From the NCBI RefSeq assembly GCF_014287515.2, contig NZ_CP092473.1, forward strand, positions 298,501-362,500: a DNA stretch of 64,000 bases, given 5' to 3'. This DNA comes from Roseburia rectibacter (GTDB lineage: Bacteria; Bacillota; Clostridia; Lachnospirales; Lachnospiraceae). Below, one piece after another: positions 43,321 through 52,021 of this stretch (position 1 is the first letter of the stretch; every line of letters starts with the position of its first letter). A program made the translations under genes and the position numbers. The notes beneath the pieces were generated by a model that did no database searches, was not told the DNA's origin, and saw nothing but the letters and a program-made list of their open reading frames with translations.

Positions 43321-45352
43321 ACTTTATCTGAGGCTTGCATGGAGCAATCTGAAAAACAGCAGACAGTTTTATCTGCCGTATGTGATCGCTGGGATGCTGT
43401 CAGCCATGATGTTCTATACGATGTGTGCGATCCAGGGAAATGATGGACTTTCGAAAATGCGCGGGGGCAGCAGTGTCCAGATAGTTCTATATTTTGGTGT
43501 GGTCGTTGTCGGTGTGTTTGTCAGCATCTTTTTATTTTATACGAACAGTTTCATTATGAAACGCAGAAAAAAAGAACTTGGAGTTTATAATATTCTTGGT
43601 ATGGAAAAAATCCACGTTGCCAAAATTATGGCGTGGGAAACAGTATTTTCCTTTTTGATCGCAGTTGGCGGAGGTCTGATAACTGGAATCGTATTCCAAA
43701 AATTACTTACCATGTTTTTATACCGGCTGACCGGTCTTGAGGCGGCGATTCCATTTTATATTTCAGGATGGGGATGCCTTCATACCGCTGAGATGTTTGG
43801 TGCTATTTATGTGTGTATCCTTCTTTATAACCTGATGCAGATCCGGCTTTCGAATCCGGTAGAACTGCTTCACAGCGGAAACACTGGAGAACGTGAACCA
43901 AAAACAAAAATCATTCAGGCGGTTCTTGGAATTTTATGTATTGTAACCGGTTATTATATCGCGATTACAACGGATAATCCGGTAAAAGCGGTCAGTCTGT
44001 TTTTTGTGGCGGTTATGTTAGTTATTGTCGGAACCTATTTCCTTTTTAATGCCGGCAGTATTGCATTTTTAAAATTGCTGCGGGAAAATAAACGTTATTA
44101 TTATCAGACCAGACATTTTACAACGGTTTCCGGCATGATCTACCGGATGAAGCAGAATGCAGTGGGACTTGCCAATATCTGTATTTTATCTACAATGGTA
44201 CTTGTTGTGATCTCGATGACAGTGTGCATGTATGCAGGAATCGAAGATGAGTTGAAAACACAGTATCCGGCAGAGCTTGAACTGATATTTTATGATCCGG
44301 ATGGACAGCAGGATGCACAGACATTTAACCGGATGGCAGATGAAATTGAGCGTGTGATAAAAGAGAATGGAAGAGTTATCACAGGAAAACAGAAAGGAAG
44401 CTATGTAGGAACTGCGGTGGCGATGACCGGAAATAAAATTACGGCACTGGATCGATCTGCTATGGATTTTTCTAATATGTATGTACTGGAGATTATGACA
44501 AAAGACGGCTTTGAGGAATATATGCAGGAAACGATCCCGGATATACCGGATGGAAGTGTGGCAGTGATGATGGATTCTGTATATGAGCAGGATACGATCG
44601 TAATGGGAAATACAGAGTATCCTGTGGAACAGTCCATGAAATTTCCAATAAGAGATGCAGTGTCAGAATTTGTGGGTGGTTCGGTTATCCTTATCGTAAA
44701 AGACGAAAACGCGTTGGAGAATATGCGAAAGCAGCTTGCGGCTATGGAGACAGAAGCATATGGGGAAGAGCGGACTGTGGATCTTACTTATGTGATGAAC
44801 TTTGACATGAGCGGAACAGGAGAAGAAAAAATCGCCTGCGCCAATGCTGTGCGGGAGCGTGTCAGTGAATGGCAGAATGATGAGACGAATCCTAAGACCA
44901 TGCGATTGGACTGCAATGTAATATCGAGAGCAGAGGGACATATTGATTATGAGACGAGCAATGGCGGATTACTTTTCCTGGGGCTGTTTTTAGGAAGCAT
45001 GTTTTTAATGATCACAGTACTTATTATTTACTATAAACAGATATCAGAGGGCTATGAGGATAAAGAACGGTTTGCCATTATGGAAAAAGTCGGAATGAGC
45101 AACGAAGAGGTAAAAGCGACGATCCGTTCCCAGGTGCGTATGGTATTTTTCCTGCCACTTGCTACGGCGGCATGCCATCTTGCAGCCGCATATCCGATGC
45201 TGAAAAAACTGCTTGCTCTGGTGTCATTGTATAATGGAACTTTATTTGCATGGTGCTTAGCCGGTACGGTGCTGGTATTTGGTCTGATCTATCTGGCAGT
45301 TTTTATAATTACATCAAAAAGTTATTACAAAATTGTGGGAAATCAGGTATAA
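43313..45352 (+). CDS. FtsX-like ABC permease (BceB-like)
   Basis: A 679-residue permease with the ten-helix plan of BceB. Helices lie at about 18-40, 58-80, 105-130, 155-175, 205-225, 230-250 and 285-305, then a large external domain (about 310-535) and three C-terminal helices (about 540-670). The external domain between helices 7 and 8 is the ligand-sensing hallmark of Bce transporters. The ATG at 43313 overlaps the ATPase stop; AGGTGG lies ahead of it. Confidence 0.93.
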   Translation: MNRLYLRLAWSNLKNSRQFYLPYVIAGMLSAMMFYTMCAIQGNDGLSKMRGGSSVQIVLYFGVVVVGVFVSIFLFYTNSFIMKRRKKELGVYNILGMEKIHVAKIMAWETVFSFLIAVGGGLITGIVFQKLLTMFLYRLTGLEAAIPFYISGWGCLHTAEMFGAIYVCILLYNLMQIRLSNPVELLHSGNTGEREPKTKIIQAVLGILCIVTGYYIAITTDNPVKAVSLFFVAVMLVIVGTYFLFNAGSIAFLKLLRENKRYYYQTRHFTTVSGMIYRMKQNAVGLANICILSTMVLVVISMTVCMYAGIEDELKTQYPAELELIFYDPDGQQDAQTFNRMADEIERVIKENGRVITGKQKGSYVGTAVAMTGNKITALDRSAMDFSNMYVLEIMTKDGFEEYMQETIPDIPDGSVAVMMDSVYEQDTIVMGNTEYPVEQSMKFPIRDAVSEFVGGSVILIVKDENALENMRKQLAAMETEAYGEERTVDLTYVMNFDMSGTGEEKIACANAVRERVSEWQNDETNPKTMRLDCNVISRAEGHIDYETSNGGLLFLGLFLGSMFLMITVLIIYYKQISEGYEDKERFAIMEKVGMSNEEVKATIRSQVRMVFFLPLATAACHLAAAYPMLKKLLALVSLYNGTLFAWCLAGTVLVFGLIYLAVFIITSKSYYKIVGNQV

Positions 45353-45391
45353 CTTATAAGTAAGAGAAAATTACAGAAAATGAGGATGATC

Positions 45392-46018
45392 ATGAAACAG
45401 GTAAAAAATATCATATTTGATGTGGGAGATGTCCTGCTTTCTTACCGGTGGAAATATATGCTGATGGATTACGGATTCACAGAGGAAGAGGCAGTGCGTA
45501 TTGGAACGGAAATGTTTGATGATCCGGAAGGATTGTGGGGACTGCTTGATCTTGGGACAGTTTCACAGCAGGAGATCATTGAACGTTATTGTAAAAAATA
45601 TCCAAAGGATGAAAAAGTGATCCGCTGGTTTATCGGACATGGAGAGTATATGCCTGTGGCAAGGCCGAAAGTCTGGGAACTTGTGCACAAACTTAAAGAA
45701 CAGGGATATAAAGTGTATCTGTTATCGAATTATTCAGAGGAATTATTTAAAAAACACACAGAATATGCAGATTTCATGAATGATATTGATGGACTGATCG
45801 TTTCCTATATGATTCACAAGGCAAAACCGGACCGTGCAATTTATGAGGCACTCTGTGAAAAATACAGATTAGAACCATCAGAATGTCTGTTTTTTGATGA
45901 CCGTCTGGAAAATGTGCAGGCAGCAGTAAACTACGGTATGCAGGCAAAGCGGGTGTTGTCAAAAGAGGGACTTGTGGAGGATCTGGAAAAAATAGTACAG
46001 GGATGTGAGATCTTTTAG
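45392..46018 (+). CDS. HAD-family hydrolase (YihX-like)
   Basis: A 208-residue phosphatase of the haloacid dehalogenase superfamily. Motif I is IIFDVGDVLLSY (the usual second Asp is replaced by Gly in DVGDV, as in YihX/epoxide-hydrolase-type members), motif II VYLLSNYSEE, and motifs III/IV HKAKPDRAIYEALCEKY and CLFFDDRLENVQAA. The substrate is probably a sugar phosphate, not determined. ATG 45392 has GAGGAT upstream; two nearby in-frame ATGs (45380, 45386) lack a site. Confidence 0.88.
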   Translation: MKQVKNIIFDVGDVLLSYRWKYMLMDYGFTEEEAVRIGTEMFDDPEGLWGLLDLGTVSQQEIIERYCKKYPKDEKVIRWFIGHGEYMPVARPKVWELVHKLKEQGYKVYLLSNYSEELFKKHTEYADFMNDIDGLIVSYMIHKAKPDRAIYEALCEKYRLEPSECLFFDDRLENVQAAVNYGMQAKRVLSKEGLVEDLEKIVQGCEIF

Positions 46019-46024
46019 TATCAA

Positions 46025-46065
46025 AAAAGCTGTGAAATGCACAAAATAAGCACTTCACAGCTTTT
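46025..46065. terminator. Bidirectional terminator between the HAD gene and tRNA-Gly
   Basis: AAAAGCTGTGAA (46025-46036) pairs with TTCACAGCTTTT (46054-46065), with an inner TGC/GCA pairing. It lies at the 3' end of both converging units. Confidence 0.85.
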
Positions 46066-46069
46066 ATTA

Positions 46070-46140
46070 AGCAGACAACGGGAATCGAACCCGCCTCCTC
46101 AGCTTGGGAAGCTGATATACTACCGATGTACTATGTCTGC
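46070..46140 (-). tRNA. tRNA-Gly(CCC)
   Basis: On the minus strand a 71-base cloverleaf starts GCAGACA, with acceptor partner TGTCTGC, a D arm near the GGTAGTA region, the anticodon stem TCAGC/GCTGA enclosing TTCCCAA (anticodon CCC), and a T arm GCGGG-TTCGATT-CCCGT. The discriminator base is T, as usual for tRNA-Gly. CCA is not encoded. Confidence 0.93.
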
Positions 46141-46163
46141 CCATAATGAAATAACTACTAATT

Positions 46164-46191
46164 ATTATAGCAAAACGAAAAAAGATTGCAA
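46164..46191 (-). promoter_or_regulatory. Predicted sigma-A promoter of tRNA-Gly
   Basis: Minus strand: TTGCAA (46191-46186), 16 bases, perfect TATAAT (46169-46164), 23 bases before the tRNA. Confidence 0.75.
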
Positions 46192-46247
46192 CCGTTTTTT
46201 CGGCGGTGTAAACTGAGAAAAAAGAAATTGGAGGATACGATAACAAT

Positions 46248-47351
46248 ATGAAATATCCAGAATTTTTACCGGAAAACGGAACGATTGGCTTTGTGGCACC
46301 GTCTTTTGGATGCAGCATAGAGCCGTATTATACAGCATTTTTGAATGCGCAGAAAAAATTTGCCGAAATGGGGCATAAATCAGATCTTGGACCAAACTGT
46401 TATGCATCAGATGGAATCGGTATCAGCAATACACCGGAGGCATGCGGGGCGGAGTTGACCGAATATTACTGCAGTGATAAAAATGATATTTTAATCTCCT
46501 GCGGCGGTGGAGAGCTGATGTGTGAGATTTTAGATAAGGTTGATTTTGACAAGATCAGGAAGGCAAAACCAAAGTGGTATATGGGATTTTCAGACAATAC
46601 CAATATGACATTCCTGCTTACGACATTGTGTGATACTGCATCGGTGTACGGACCGTGTGCGGCAGCTTTTGGCATGGAGCCATGGCATGAAAATCTGTGG
46701 GATGCTTATCATCTTCTGCGCGGACAGCAAAACAGTGTACATGGTTACGCATTGTGGGAAAAAGACAGCAAAAAAGACGAGGAGCATCCGCTTGAAGCGT
46801 ATAATGTGACAGAAGAGAAGAGACTTATGGTATATCTGCCACAGGAACAGAATTTGGAACATAATGCTGCACAGACGGGCGGCAAATCAAAAATCGAGGT
46901 GCATCCTGCAGAAAATCTGCAGAAGAAGATAAACATGCAGGGAAGACTGCTTGGTGGCTGTATGGACTGTCTGGTCAATCTGCTCGGAACAGAATTTGAT
47001 AAGGTAAAGGAATTTACAGAGAAATATCAGGATGATGGGATCATCTGGTTTTTGGAATCCTGTGATCTGAACGTGATGTCTATCCGCAGAGCGGTCTGGC
47101 AGATGAAACATGCCGGATGGTTTTCGCATGTAAAGGGATTTCTGATCGGAAGACCGGCGGTATTTGGACAGGAAATGATGGGATTAGACCAGTATCATGC
47201 AGTTACAGATCTGCTTGCGGAATATCAGGTACCGATCATTATGGATGCAGATATCGGACATATTCCACCAATGATGCCGCTTGTCTGCGGCAGTTATGCA
47301 GATGTCAGCATCATTGGAAATCAGTTAAATGTAAATATGACGTGGAAATAA
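46248..47351 (+). CDS. S66 family peptidase (LD-carboxypeptidase/MccF-like)
   Basis: A 367-residue serine peptidase of family S66. The N-terminal part begins GTIGFVAPSFG; the nucleophile Ser is in KWYMGFSDNTNMTFLL (about residue 112), and the catalytic Glu and His are in WFLESCDLNVM (about 269) and DADIGHIPPMMPL (about 340). The insertion at about 170-235 is longer than in LdcA and resembles MccF-like members. Enzymes of this family trim the terminal D-Ala of peptidoglycan tetrapeptides or detoxify microcin C-like compounds. GGAGG lies ten bases before the ATG. Confidence 0.9.
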   Translation: MKYPEFLPENGTIGFVAPSFGCSIEPYYTAFLNAQKKFAEMGHKSDLGPNCYASDGIGISNTPEACGAELTEYYCSDKNDILISCGGGELMCEILDKVDFDKIRKAKPKWYMGFSDNTNMTFLLTTLCDTASVYGPCAAAFGMEPWHENLWDAYHLLRGQQNSVHGYALWEKDSKKDEEHPLEAYNVTEEKRLMVYLPQEQNLEHNAAQTGGKSKIEVHPAENLQKKINMQGRLLGGCMDCLVNLLGTEFDKVKEFTEKYQDDGIIWFLESCDLNVMSIRRAVWQMKHAGWFSHVKGFLIGRPAVFGQEMMGLDQYHAVTDLLAEYQVPIIMDADIGHIPPMMPLVCGSYADVSIIGNQLNVNMTWK

Positions 47352-47360
47352 AAAGAATCG

Positions 47361-48080
47361 TTATAATATGACATTTACATTTTTGCCTATGCCTGTGTTC
47401 AGTAATGTATTCAGATCAGCAGTTACCGATGTGACAGATGCAATATTCAGAGCATTTGTGGCAGTCGTACCGGTATCTGCGGAGCTAGTGTTATCTGTGG
47501 AAACAGAAGATGATGCCTGATTTCTGGCATTGCGCTTTGCAAGTGCATCATTGTATTCGATCTGTGTTAGGATATTGCTTCTGTTTTCAAGGCGTCTGGC
47601 ATAGGAATTAACACGCTGCATATATTCGGAATCTGAGGAAAACAGAGATTCAAACTTTGAAATATCGGCAGAGCCAAAAAGGGAGCTGCGGGATTCAAGT
47701 GTTCCGTTATCTTTTACGGTAATACCGATCTTATCGAGCTGGTCAGCGTATTCAGCGGTAATATTTTTCAGACTTTTCTGTGTGTTTTTGATGGTACGGT
47801 CGTCTGAATTACCGGAAGAATTAAGAATATTATTATAAGTGCTGATAAATGCGGAAACATTGTTTCTTATATTTGCAGCGTTATCGTCATCATATGTAAA
47901 TGAGCCAAGGGAACGTACTGCACGGCGCAGTGCATGTGCATCGGCACCTGTCAGTGTGGAGTTGGACAGGTTGCTGCGTGAAGTAGTGGTACGTGCATCA
48001 GCATTTGAAGCATAAAAACGGCGCATATAATAAGACGTACCAAGTGTTGTTCCGGCTCCGACATAAGCGGTATTGGACAT
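47361..48080 (-). CDS. FliD-like (flagellar cap C-terminal-like) protein
   Basis: A 239-residue protein without signal peptide. The segment NVSAFISTYNNILNSSG, then KNITAEYADQLDKIGITVKDNGTLE and FSSDSEYMQRVNSYARRLEN follows the plan of the FliD C-terminal region (a helix, LGI-x-nGtL, a last coiled coil). It lacks the FliD N-terminal domain and is about half the usual length. The N-terminal 60 residues are Ser/Thr/Ala rich and the C-terminal 55 are low complexity. AAGGAGG precedes ATG 48080; eight extra codons upstream are unsupported. A sigma-28-like promoter precedes it. It may be a filament-associated or export-related accessory protein. Confidence 0.65.
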   Translation of the reverse strand: MSNTAYVGAGTTLGTSYYMRRFYASNADARTTTSRSNLSNSTLTGADAHALRRAVRSLGSFTYDDDNAANIRNNVSAFISTYNNILNSSGNSDDRTIKNTQKSLKNITAEYADQLDKIGITVKDNGTLESRSSLFGSADISKFESLFSSDSEYMQRVNSYARRLENRSNILTQIEYNDALAKRNARNQASSSVSTDNTSSADTGTTATNALNIASVTSVTADLNTLLNTGIGKNVNVIL

Positions 48081-48113
48081 AGGACAGCCCTCCTTAAAAA
48101 TCATCTGATATAT

Positions 48114-48140
48114 GTTTCGGTCGAAAAGCGTAGATAATTA
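48114..48140 (-). promoter_or_regulatory. Sigma-28-like promoter of the FliD-like gene
   Basis: Minus strand: TAAT (48140-48137), 15 bases, ACCGAAAC (48121-48114). The CCGA core matches the flagellar -10 element but the box is weaker than those at 11024 and 21235. Confidence 0.4.
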
Positions 48141-48149
48141 ACCGTGGCA

Positions 48150-48178
48150 TTGAAAAATTATTTGCGATATACTACTAT
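48150..48178 (+). promoter_or_regulatory. Predicted sigma-A promoter of the NfeD gene
   Basis: TTGAAA (48150-48155), 17 bases, TACTAT (48173-48178), about 39 bases before the ATG. Confidence 0.45.
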
Positions 48179-48216
48179 AGAAACAGCAGAAATTTTATGA
48201 CAGGAGGAAGAAAATT

Positions 48217-48690
48217 ATGGAGATAATGGTTTGGCTGGCATTGATCGTATTTTTTGTGGTATTAGAGATCGCTACCGTTGGACTGACTTCAATCTGGCTG
48301 GCAGGAGGAAGCCTTGCAGGATTAATCTGTGCAGCATTTGGAATGGGGATTGTGGGACAGATCATCGTATTTGCAGTGGTATCATTTGTACTGCTTTATT
48401 TTACAAGACCATGGGCACTGAAATATTTGAAACCGCATCTGGTCAGGACAAATTATGAGGAGGCAGTCGGGAAAAATGTCTGTGTTACGGAACAGATCAA
48501 TAATGTAAAAGGAACCGGAACGGCTGTTATGAATGGACTGGAATGGACTGCCCGTTCGGTGGATGATGACAAAATCTTTGAACCGGGAGAGATCGTTACG
48601 GTAAAAGAAATCAAAGGTGTCACTCTCTATGTGACGGAGAGTAATGAGATGCCTAAAATGCAGAAAAGTGAAAAAAAAGAGGAATTATAA
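48217..48690 (+). CDS. NfeD-family membrane protein
   Basis: A 157-residue protein with three membrane helices (about 2-75) and a C-terminal OB-fold domain (about 85-147) beginning VGKNVCVTEQI, with GTAVMNGLEWTARS and ITVKEIKGVTLYV-type strands. It is the short NfeD form without the serine protease domain. These proteins usually pair with SPFH/stomatin proteins in membrane microdomains; a matching SPFH gene lies at 54597. A GGAGG site precedes the ATG. It is followed by the patatin gene in the same direction. Confidence 0.9.
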   Translation: MEIMVWLALIVFFVVLEIATVGLTSIWLAGGSLAGLICAAFGMGIVGQIIVFAVVSFVLLYFTRPWALKYLKPHLVRTNYEEAVGKNVCVTEQINNVKGTGTAVMNGLEWTARSVDDDKIFEPGEIVTVKEIKGVTLYVTESNEMPKMQKSEKKEEL

Positions 48691-48756
48691 ACATAGAAAT
48701 AGAAAATGGACAGGATGATAAAGACCTGTTGCCTGGGACATAGAATGGAGACAGAA

Positions 48757-49608
48757 ATGAAGCTTGGAATGGTATTTGAAGGTGGTGCAAACCGCACCGT
48801 TTTTTCCTGCGGAGTAATGGATAAATTTTTAGAAGAAGATATTATGCCGGATTATTATATCGGTGTTTCCGCAGGAATGGCGTATGGATTGTCATATCTT
48901 TCAGGGCAGAAAGGGCGCAATCTTGAACTGATGGAAAAATATATGGCAGATAAGCGCTATATGGGAATGCGCCATCTGTTAAACCGCAAGGAACATGCGT
49001 ATTACAATACAAAATTTGTATTTGAGGAAGTACCAAATGAACTGCTTCCTTTTGATTATGATGCGCTGGCACGTTTTCCGGGAGAGATTGAGGCAGCAGT
49101 CACAAATATTCATACAGGCAAAGCAGAATATATGGAAGTGCCGCGTGGAAAAGATATGAGAGATCTTCTGGTTGCGACCTGTTCACTGCCGATCCTGTTC
49201 CAGCCGGTAAAACTCGGCAGACATTATTATTTAGACGGTGGACTTGCAGATTCCATTCCGTATGAGCATGCCTTAGAAAAAGGATGTGAGAAAATCGTTG
49301 TGGTTCTTACGAGAGAACGCGGATATGTAAAGAAAAAAGAAAAAGCTGCGGGAGTCATGAACCGTCTGTATCAGCGTTATCCGAAAATTGTGGAAGATAT
49401 GAAACTGCGTGCGGAGCGTTATAACGCCTCCATGGAGAAACTGATGCAGCTGGAAAAAGAGGGAAAAGTATTTGTGATCGCTCCGGAATCGACTTATGGA
49501 GTCGGCAGGACGGAGACAGATACCGTAAAGTTACGCAGACTTTATGATGAAGGATACCGTATTGCTACGGAACAGACAGACTCCCTTTACGCCTATCTGA
49601 ATAAATAA
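48757..49608 (+). CDS. Patatin-like phospholipase
   Basis: A 283-residue acyl hydrolase with the catalytic dyad of patatins. The oxyanion motif is FEGGANRTVFSCG (about residues 7-19), the nucleophile Ser is in IGVSAGMAYG (about 40), and the Asp is in YLDGGLADSIPY (about 160). It probably releases fatty acids from phospholipids, with the substrate unknown. ATG 48757 has GGAG six bases upstream; seventeen further codons are open. It lies 66 bases after nfeD and just before the dehydrogenase gene, so it may be in one unit with both. Confidence 0.9.
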   Translation: MKLGMVFEGGANRTVFSCGVMDKFLEEDIMPDYYIGVSAGMAYGLSYLSGQKGRNLELMEKYMADKRYMGMRHLLNRKEHAYYNTKFVFEEVPNELLPFDYDALARFPGEIEAAVTNIHTGKAEYMEVPRGKDMRDLLVATCSLPILFQPVKLGRHYYLDGGLADSIPYEHALEKGCEKIVVVLTRERGYVKKKEKAAGVMNRLYQRYPKIVEDMKLRAERYNASMEKLMQLEKEGKVFVIAPESTYGVGRTETDTVKLRRLYDEGYRIATEQTDSLYAYLNK

Positions 49609-49625
49609 TGCAAAGGAGAAAAAAG

Positions 49626-50570
49626 ATGAACATTGTATTTCTGGACGCAAAGACGATCGGGGAAGACATTGATCTCTCTGGATATGACAGACTTGGAACT
49701 GTTGTAAAATATGGATTTTCCACAGCCGAGGAGGCAAGAGAGCGCACAAAAGATGCGGATGTGGTAATTGTGAATAAAGTGCAGATCAATGAGGCGTCGA
49801 TCGGTGAGGCAGAACATTTAAAACTGGTCTGTGTCACCGCAACCGGAACAAACAATCTGGATAAGACATATCTGGATGAACATGGCATTGCATGGAGAAA
49901 TGTTGCCGGATATTCCACGGAAACTGTAGCGCAGCACACATTTGCCCTGTTATTTTATCTCTGGGAAAAATTAAGATACTATGATGATTATGTCAAATCA
50001 GAAAAATATGCCGGAGATATCACATTTACTCATTTTGACAACGTATTCCATGACTTGAATGGCAAGACCTGGGGAATCATCGGACTTGGCGCGATCGGAC
50101 GCAGAGTTGCTGATATTGCAAAAATGTTTGGCTGTCATGTGATCTATTATTCCACGACCGGAAAGAATAACCAGCCGGGGTATGAGCGTGTAGAGTTTGA
50201 GGAACTGCTTGCAAAATCAGATATTATATCGGTACATGCACCGCTGACGGAACAGACAGAGGAATTAATGAATGCAGCGGCATTTTCAAAAATGAAACCA
50301 TCTGCCATCTTCTTAAATCTTGGAAGGGGACCGATCGTGGTTGAGAAAGATCTAGCAGATGCACTGGAAAATAAAACGATCGCAGGAGCAGGACTTGACG
50401 TGCTTACCGTAGAGCCGATGAGTGCAGAAAATCCATTAAAACGGATCAAAGACAGTAACCGCCTGATCATCACACCTCATATTGCATGGGCAAGCCTTGA
50501 GGCACGTACCAGACTGATGAAGATCATTGAAGGTCAGATCCGTGATTTCTTCGGTGAAGATAATAAATAA
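49626..50570 (+). CDS. D-2-hydroxyacid dehydrogenase (glycerate dehydrogenase-like)
   Basis: A 314-residue NAD-dependent oxidoreductase. Its nucleotide-binding loop is WGIIGLGAIGRRVADIA (about 147-163), and the catalytic residues fall in FLNLGRGPIVVEK (Arg about 233), GLDVLTVEPM (Glu about 262) and TPHIAWAS (His about 281). The segment SVHAPLTEQTEELMN is typical. Hydroxypyruvate or other 2-oxoacids are plausible substrates. ATG 49626 has AAAGGAG upstream. A strong terminator ends the unit. Confidence 0.92.
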   Translation: MNIVFLDAKTIGEDIDLSGYDRLGTVVKYGFSTAEEARERTKDADVVIVNKVQINEASIGEAEHLKLVCVTATGTNNLDKTYLDEHGIAWRNVAGYSTETVAQHTFALLFYLWEKLRYYDDYVKSEKYAGDITFTHFDNVFHDLNGKTWGIIGLGAIGRRVADIAKMFGCHVIYYSTTGKNNQPGYERVEFEELLAKSDIISVHAPLTEQTEELMNAAAFSKMKPSAIFLNLGRGPIVVEKDLADALENKTIAGAGLDVLTVEPMSAENPLKRIKDSNRLIITPHIAWASLEARTRLMKIIEGQIRDFFGEDNK

Positions 50571-50610
50571 AAGAAAAGGTACGATTTGTGAACCATCAGT
50601 CGTCATGAAT

Positions 50611-50642
50611 AAAAATACCGCGCAGATCTGCGCGGTATTTTT
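50611..50642. terminator. Strong bidirectional terminator
   Basis: A perfect 16-pair palindrome (AAAAATACCGCGCAGA with its complement) has A and T runs at its ends. It separates the plus-strand dehydrogenase from the minus-strand PLC-like gene. Confidence 0.92.
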
Positions 50643-50717
50643 ATTCAAAGATTTTGTCAGCTCCGAAAGACTTTTAAAAATTGAACTGGAAAATTGCACG
50701 GTCACTACTTCTGGCAT

Positions 50718-51686
50718 TCAGCTTGGAATCGTTGAACTTAATCCGCTGTGGAAAGAAAGATTTCCATATCCTTCTAAGAATTTCTGTATGACGGCATCCT
50801 GCTTTGCTGAATCGGCACCGGCATGAAGTGCAGTGTGCAGTGAGAGGATGCGGGACAGATACAGTTTTTTGGATCGGTTATATAAATCAAAGAAGCTCTC
50901 ATGGGAAATAAGGGAAGAATCCCATGGGTTTGTCCATTTCGCATGTCTCAGATTGAACGGATCTGTGCGGAAAAATAAAGTGTCGCTTGGAATCAGCGGT
51001 GAAAATAAAGGATATCCGAGACAGATCCGTTCGGTCAGCCGGACAATGGCTTTTTTCTTACCGGAGTCGTCGTGCATGAGCCACAGACCAAACTGCATAG
51101 AAAAAATGGCAAGATACATGGTGTATTTGCGGAATTTGACATCCGGGAAAGCATAACGGTAAGCGTAATAGAGCATACTTGCAATAACATACTTCTGGCG
51201 GTGTGTCAGCCGGATCGTGTCCTCCGGATGGAAATTACATGGCTGACGGTGCAGTTTCATGTCGAGCAGTGCAGTATCAATATCCGTTTCCAGATAGGCA
51301 TGCCTTGAAAAATATGCTTTTTCCTTTTTATCTTTAAAATGCGTCATAGCATAAATATATGGATGACATATCGTATCTAAGGTATAGTGTCCGAGAAAAC
51401 CCATCAGGTAGGCTTCTGCGATATTAAGATCTGTGCAGGACGAAAACTGGCTGCGACTTTCAATCAGACCCTGGAAAAAAGCACCGGTTTCGAGGACATG
51501 GGCAAGTGCACCGATATTATGACCTTCCAGTACATAAGAAGGAAGGTAATAAAAGAAAATATCAGGTCCCTGAAGTCCAAGACCATAAGCAGCACGATTA
51601 TAATAAAGATTCTTTTTTAAAGAATTATTTTTCAGGTTATGATAAACCTCTCTTCCGAATATATAATGGGTAACATATCCAGGCAT
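50718..51686 (-). CDS. Zinc-dependent phospholipase C-like protein
   Basis: A 322-residue protein similar to the zinc-dependent PLC/S1-P1 nuclease helical superfamily used in Clostridia. It starts MPGYVTHYIFGREVYHNL (first zinc ligands) and continues with GLQGPDIFFYYLPS, FLGHYTLDTICHPYIYAMTH (His/Asp zinc ligands) and HAYLETDIDTALLD. No signal peptide is evident, so it acts inside the cell. ATG 51686 follows AAAGGAG and a predicted promoter. The cluster of membrane-lipid genes around it fits a phospholipid substrate, which is inferred. Confidence 0.85.
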   Translation of the reverse strand: MPGYVTHYIFGREVYHNLKNNSLKKNLYYNRAAYGLGLQGPDIFFYYLPSYVLEGHNIGALAHVLETGAFFQGLIESRSQFSSCTDLNIAEAYLMGFLGHYTLDTICHPYIYAMTHFKDKKEKAYFSRHAYLETDIDTALLDMKLHRQPCNFHPEDTIRLTHRQKYVIASMLYYAYRYAFPDVKFRKYTMYLAIFSMQFGLWLMHDDSGKKKAIVRLTERICLGYPLFSPLIPSDTLFFRTDPFNLRHAKWTNPWDSSLISHESFFDLYNRSKKLYLSRILSLHTALHAGADSAKQDAVIQKFLEGYGNLSFHSGLSSTIPS

Positions 51687-51723
51687 GATCAAAAATCTCC
51701 TTTCCATGAAATAAACCACCGTT

Positions 51724-51752
51724 ATTATAACCAGTTTGGAAAGAACTGTTAA
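51724..51752 (-). promoter_or_regulatory. Predicted sigma-A promoter of the PLC-like gene
   Basis: Minus strand: TTAACA (51752-51747), 17 bases, perfect TATAAT (51729-51724). It faces away from the radical SAM promoter in the same gap. Confidence 0.65.
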
Positions 51753-51793
51753 GCATAGCCGGAAAGATTTAAGAAAAAAGTAATAATCGTTGA

Positions 51794-51821
51794 TTGACAA
51801 ATTCATTTAAAATAATATAAT
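51794..51821 (+). promoter_or_regulatory. Consensus sigma-A promoter of the radical SAM gene
   Basis: A perfect TTGACA (51794-51799), 16 bases, perfect TATAAT (51816-51821). The leader to the ATG is about 190 bases long and AT rich. Confidence 0.8.
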
Positions 51822-51827
51822 GTTACG

Positions 51828-51863
51828 TAGTTATTAATACTATGTAATGTAGTATCAATACTA
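51828..51863. promoter_or_regulatory. Tandem palindromic operators at the transcription start
   Basis: TAGTATCAATACTA (51850-51863) is a perfect inverted repeat of TAGTAT and ATACTA. A closely related copy, TAGTTATTAATACTA, lies at 51828-51842. Their centres are about 21 bases apart, two helical turns, and they sit at the predicted +1. This is a classical position for a repressor. Confidence 0.65.
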
Positions 51864-52021
51864 TGCAAATATTATCTGATGTAGTCGGAAAATAGACAAA
51901 ATTGCAAATTTGTATATTAGATGGCTACATTGAAAAGTCATTGCATATTTAAAAAAGAGTGTATTTTTTTTATACTTGCATCTAGTAAGAGAATGTGAAA
52001 AAGATAACGGAGGTCGGAGTT

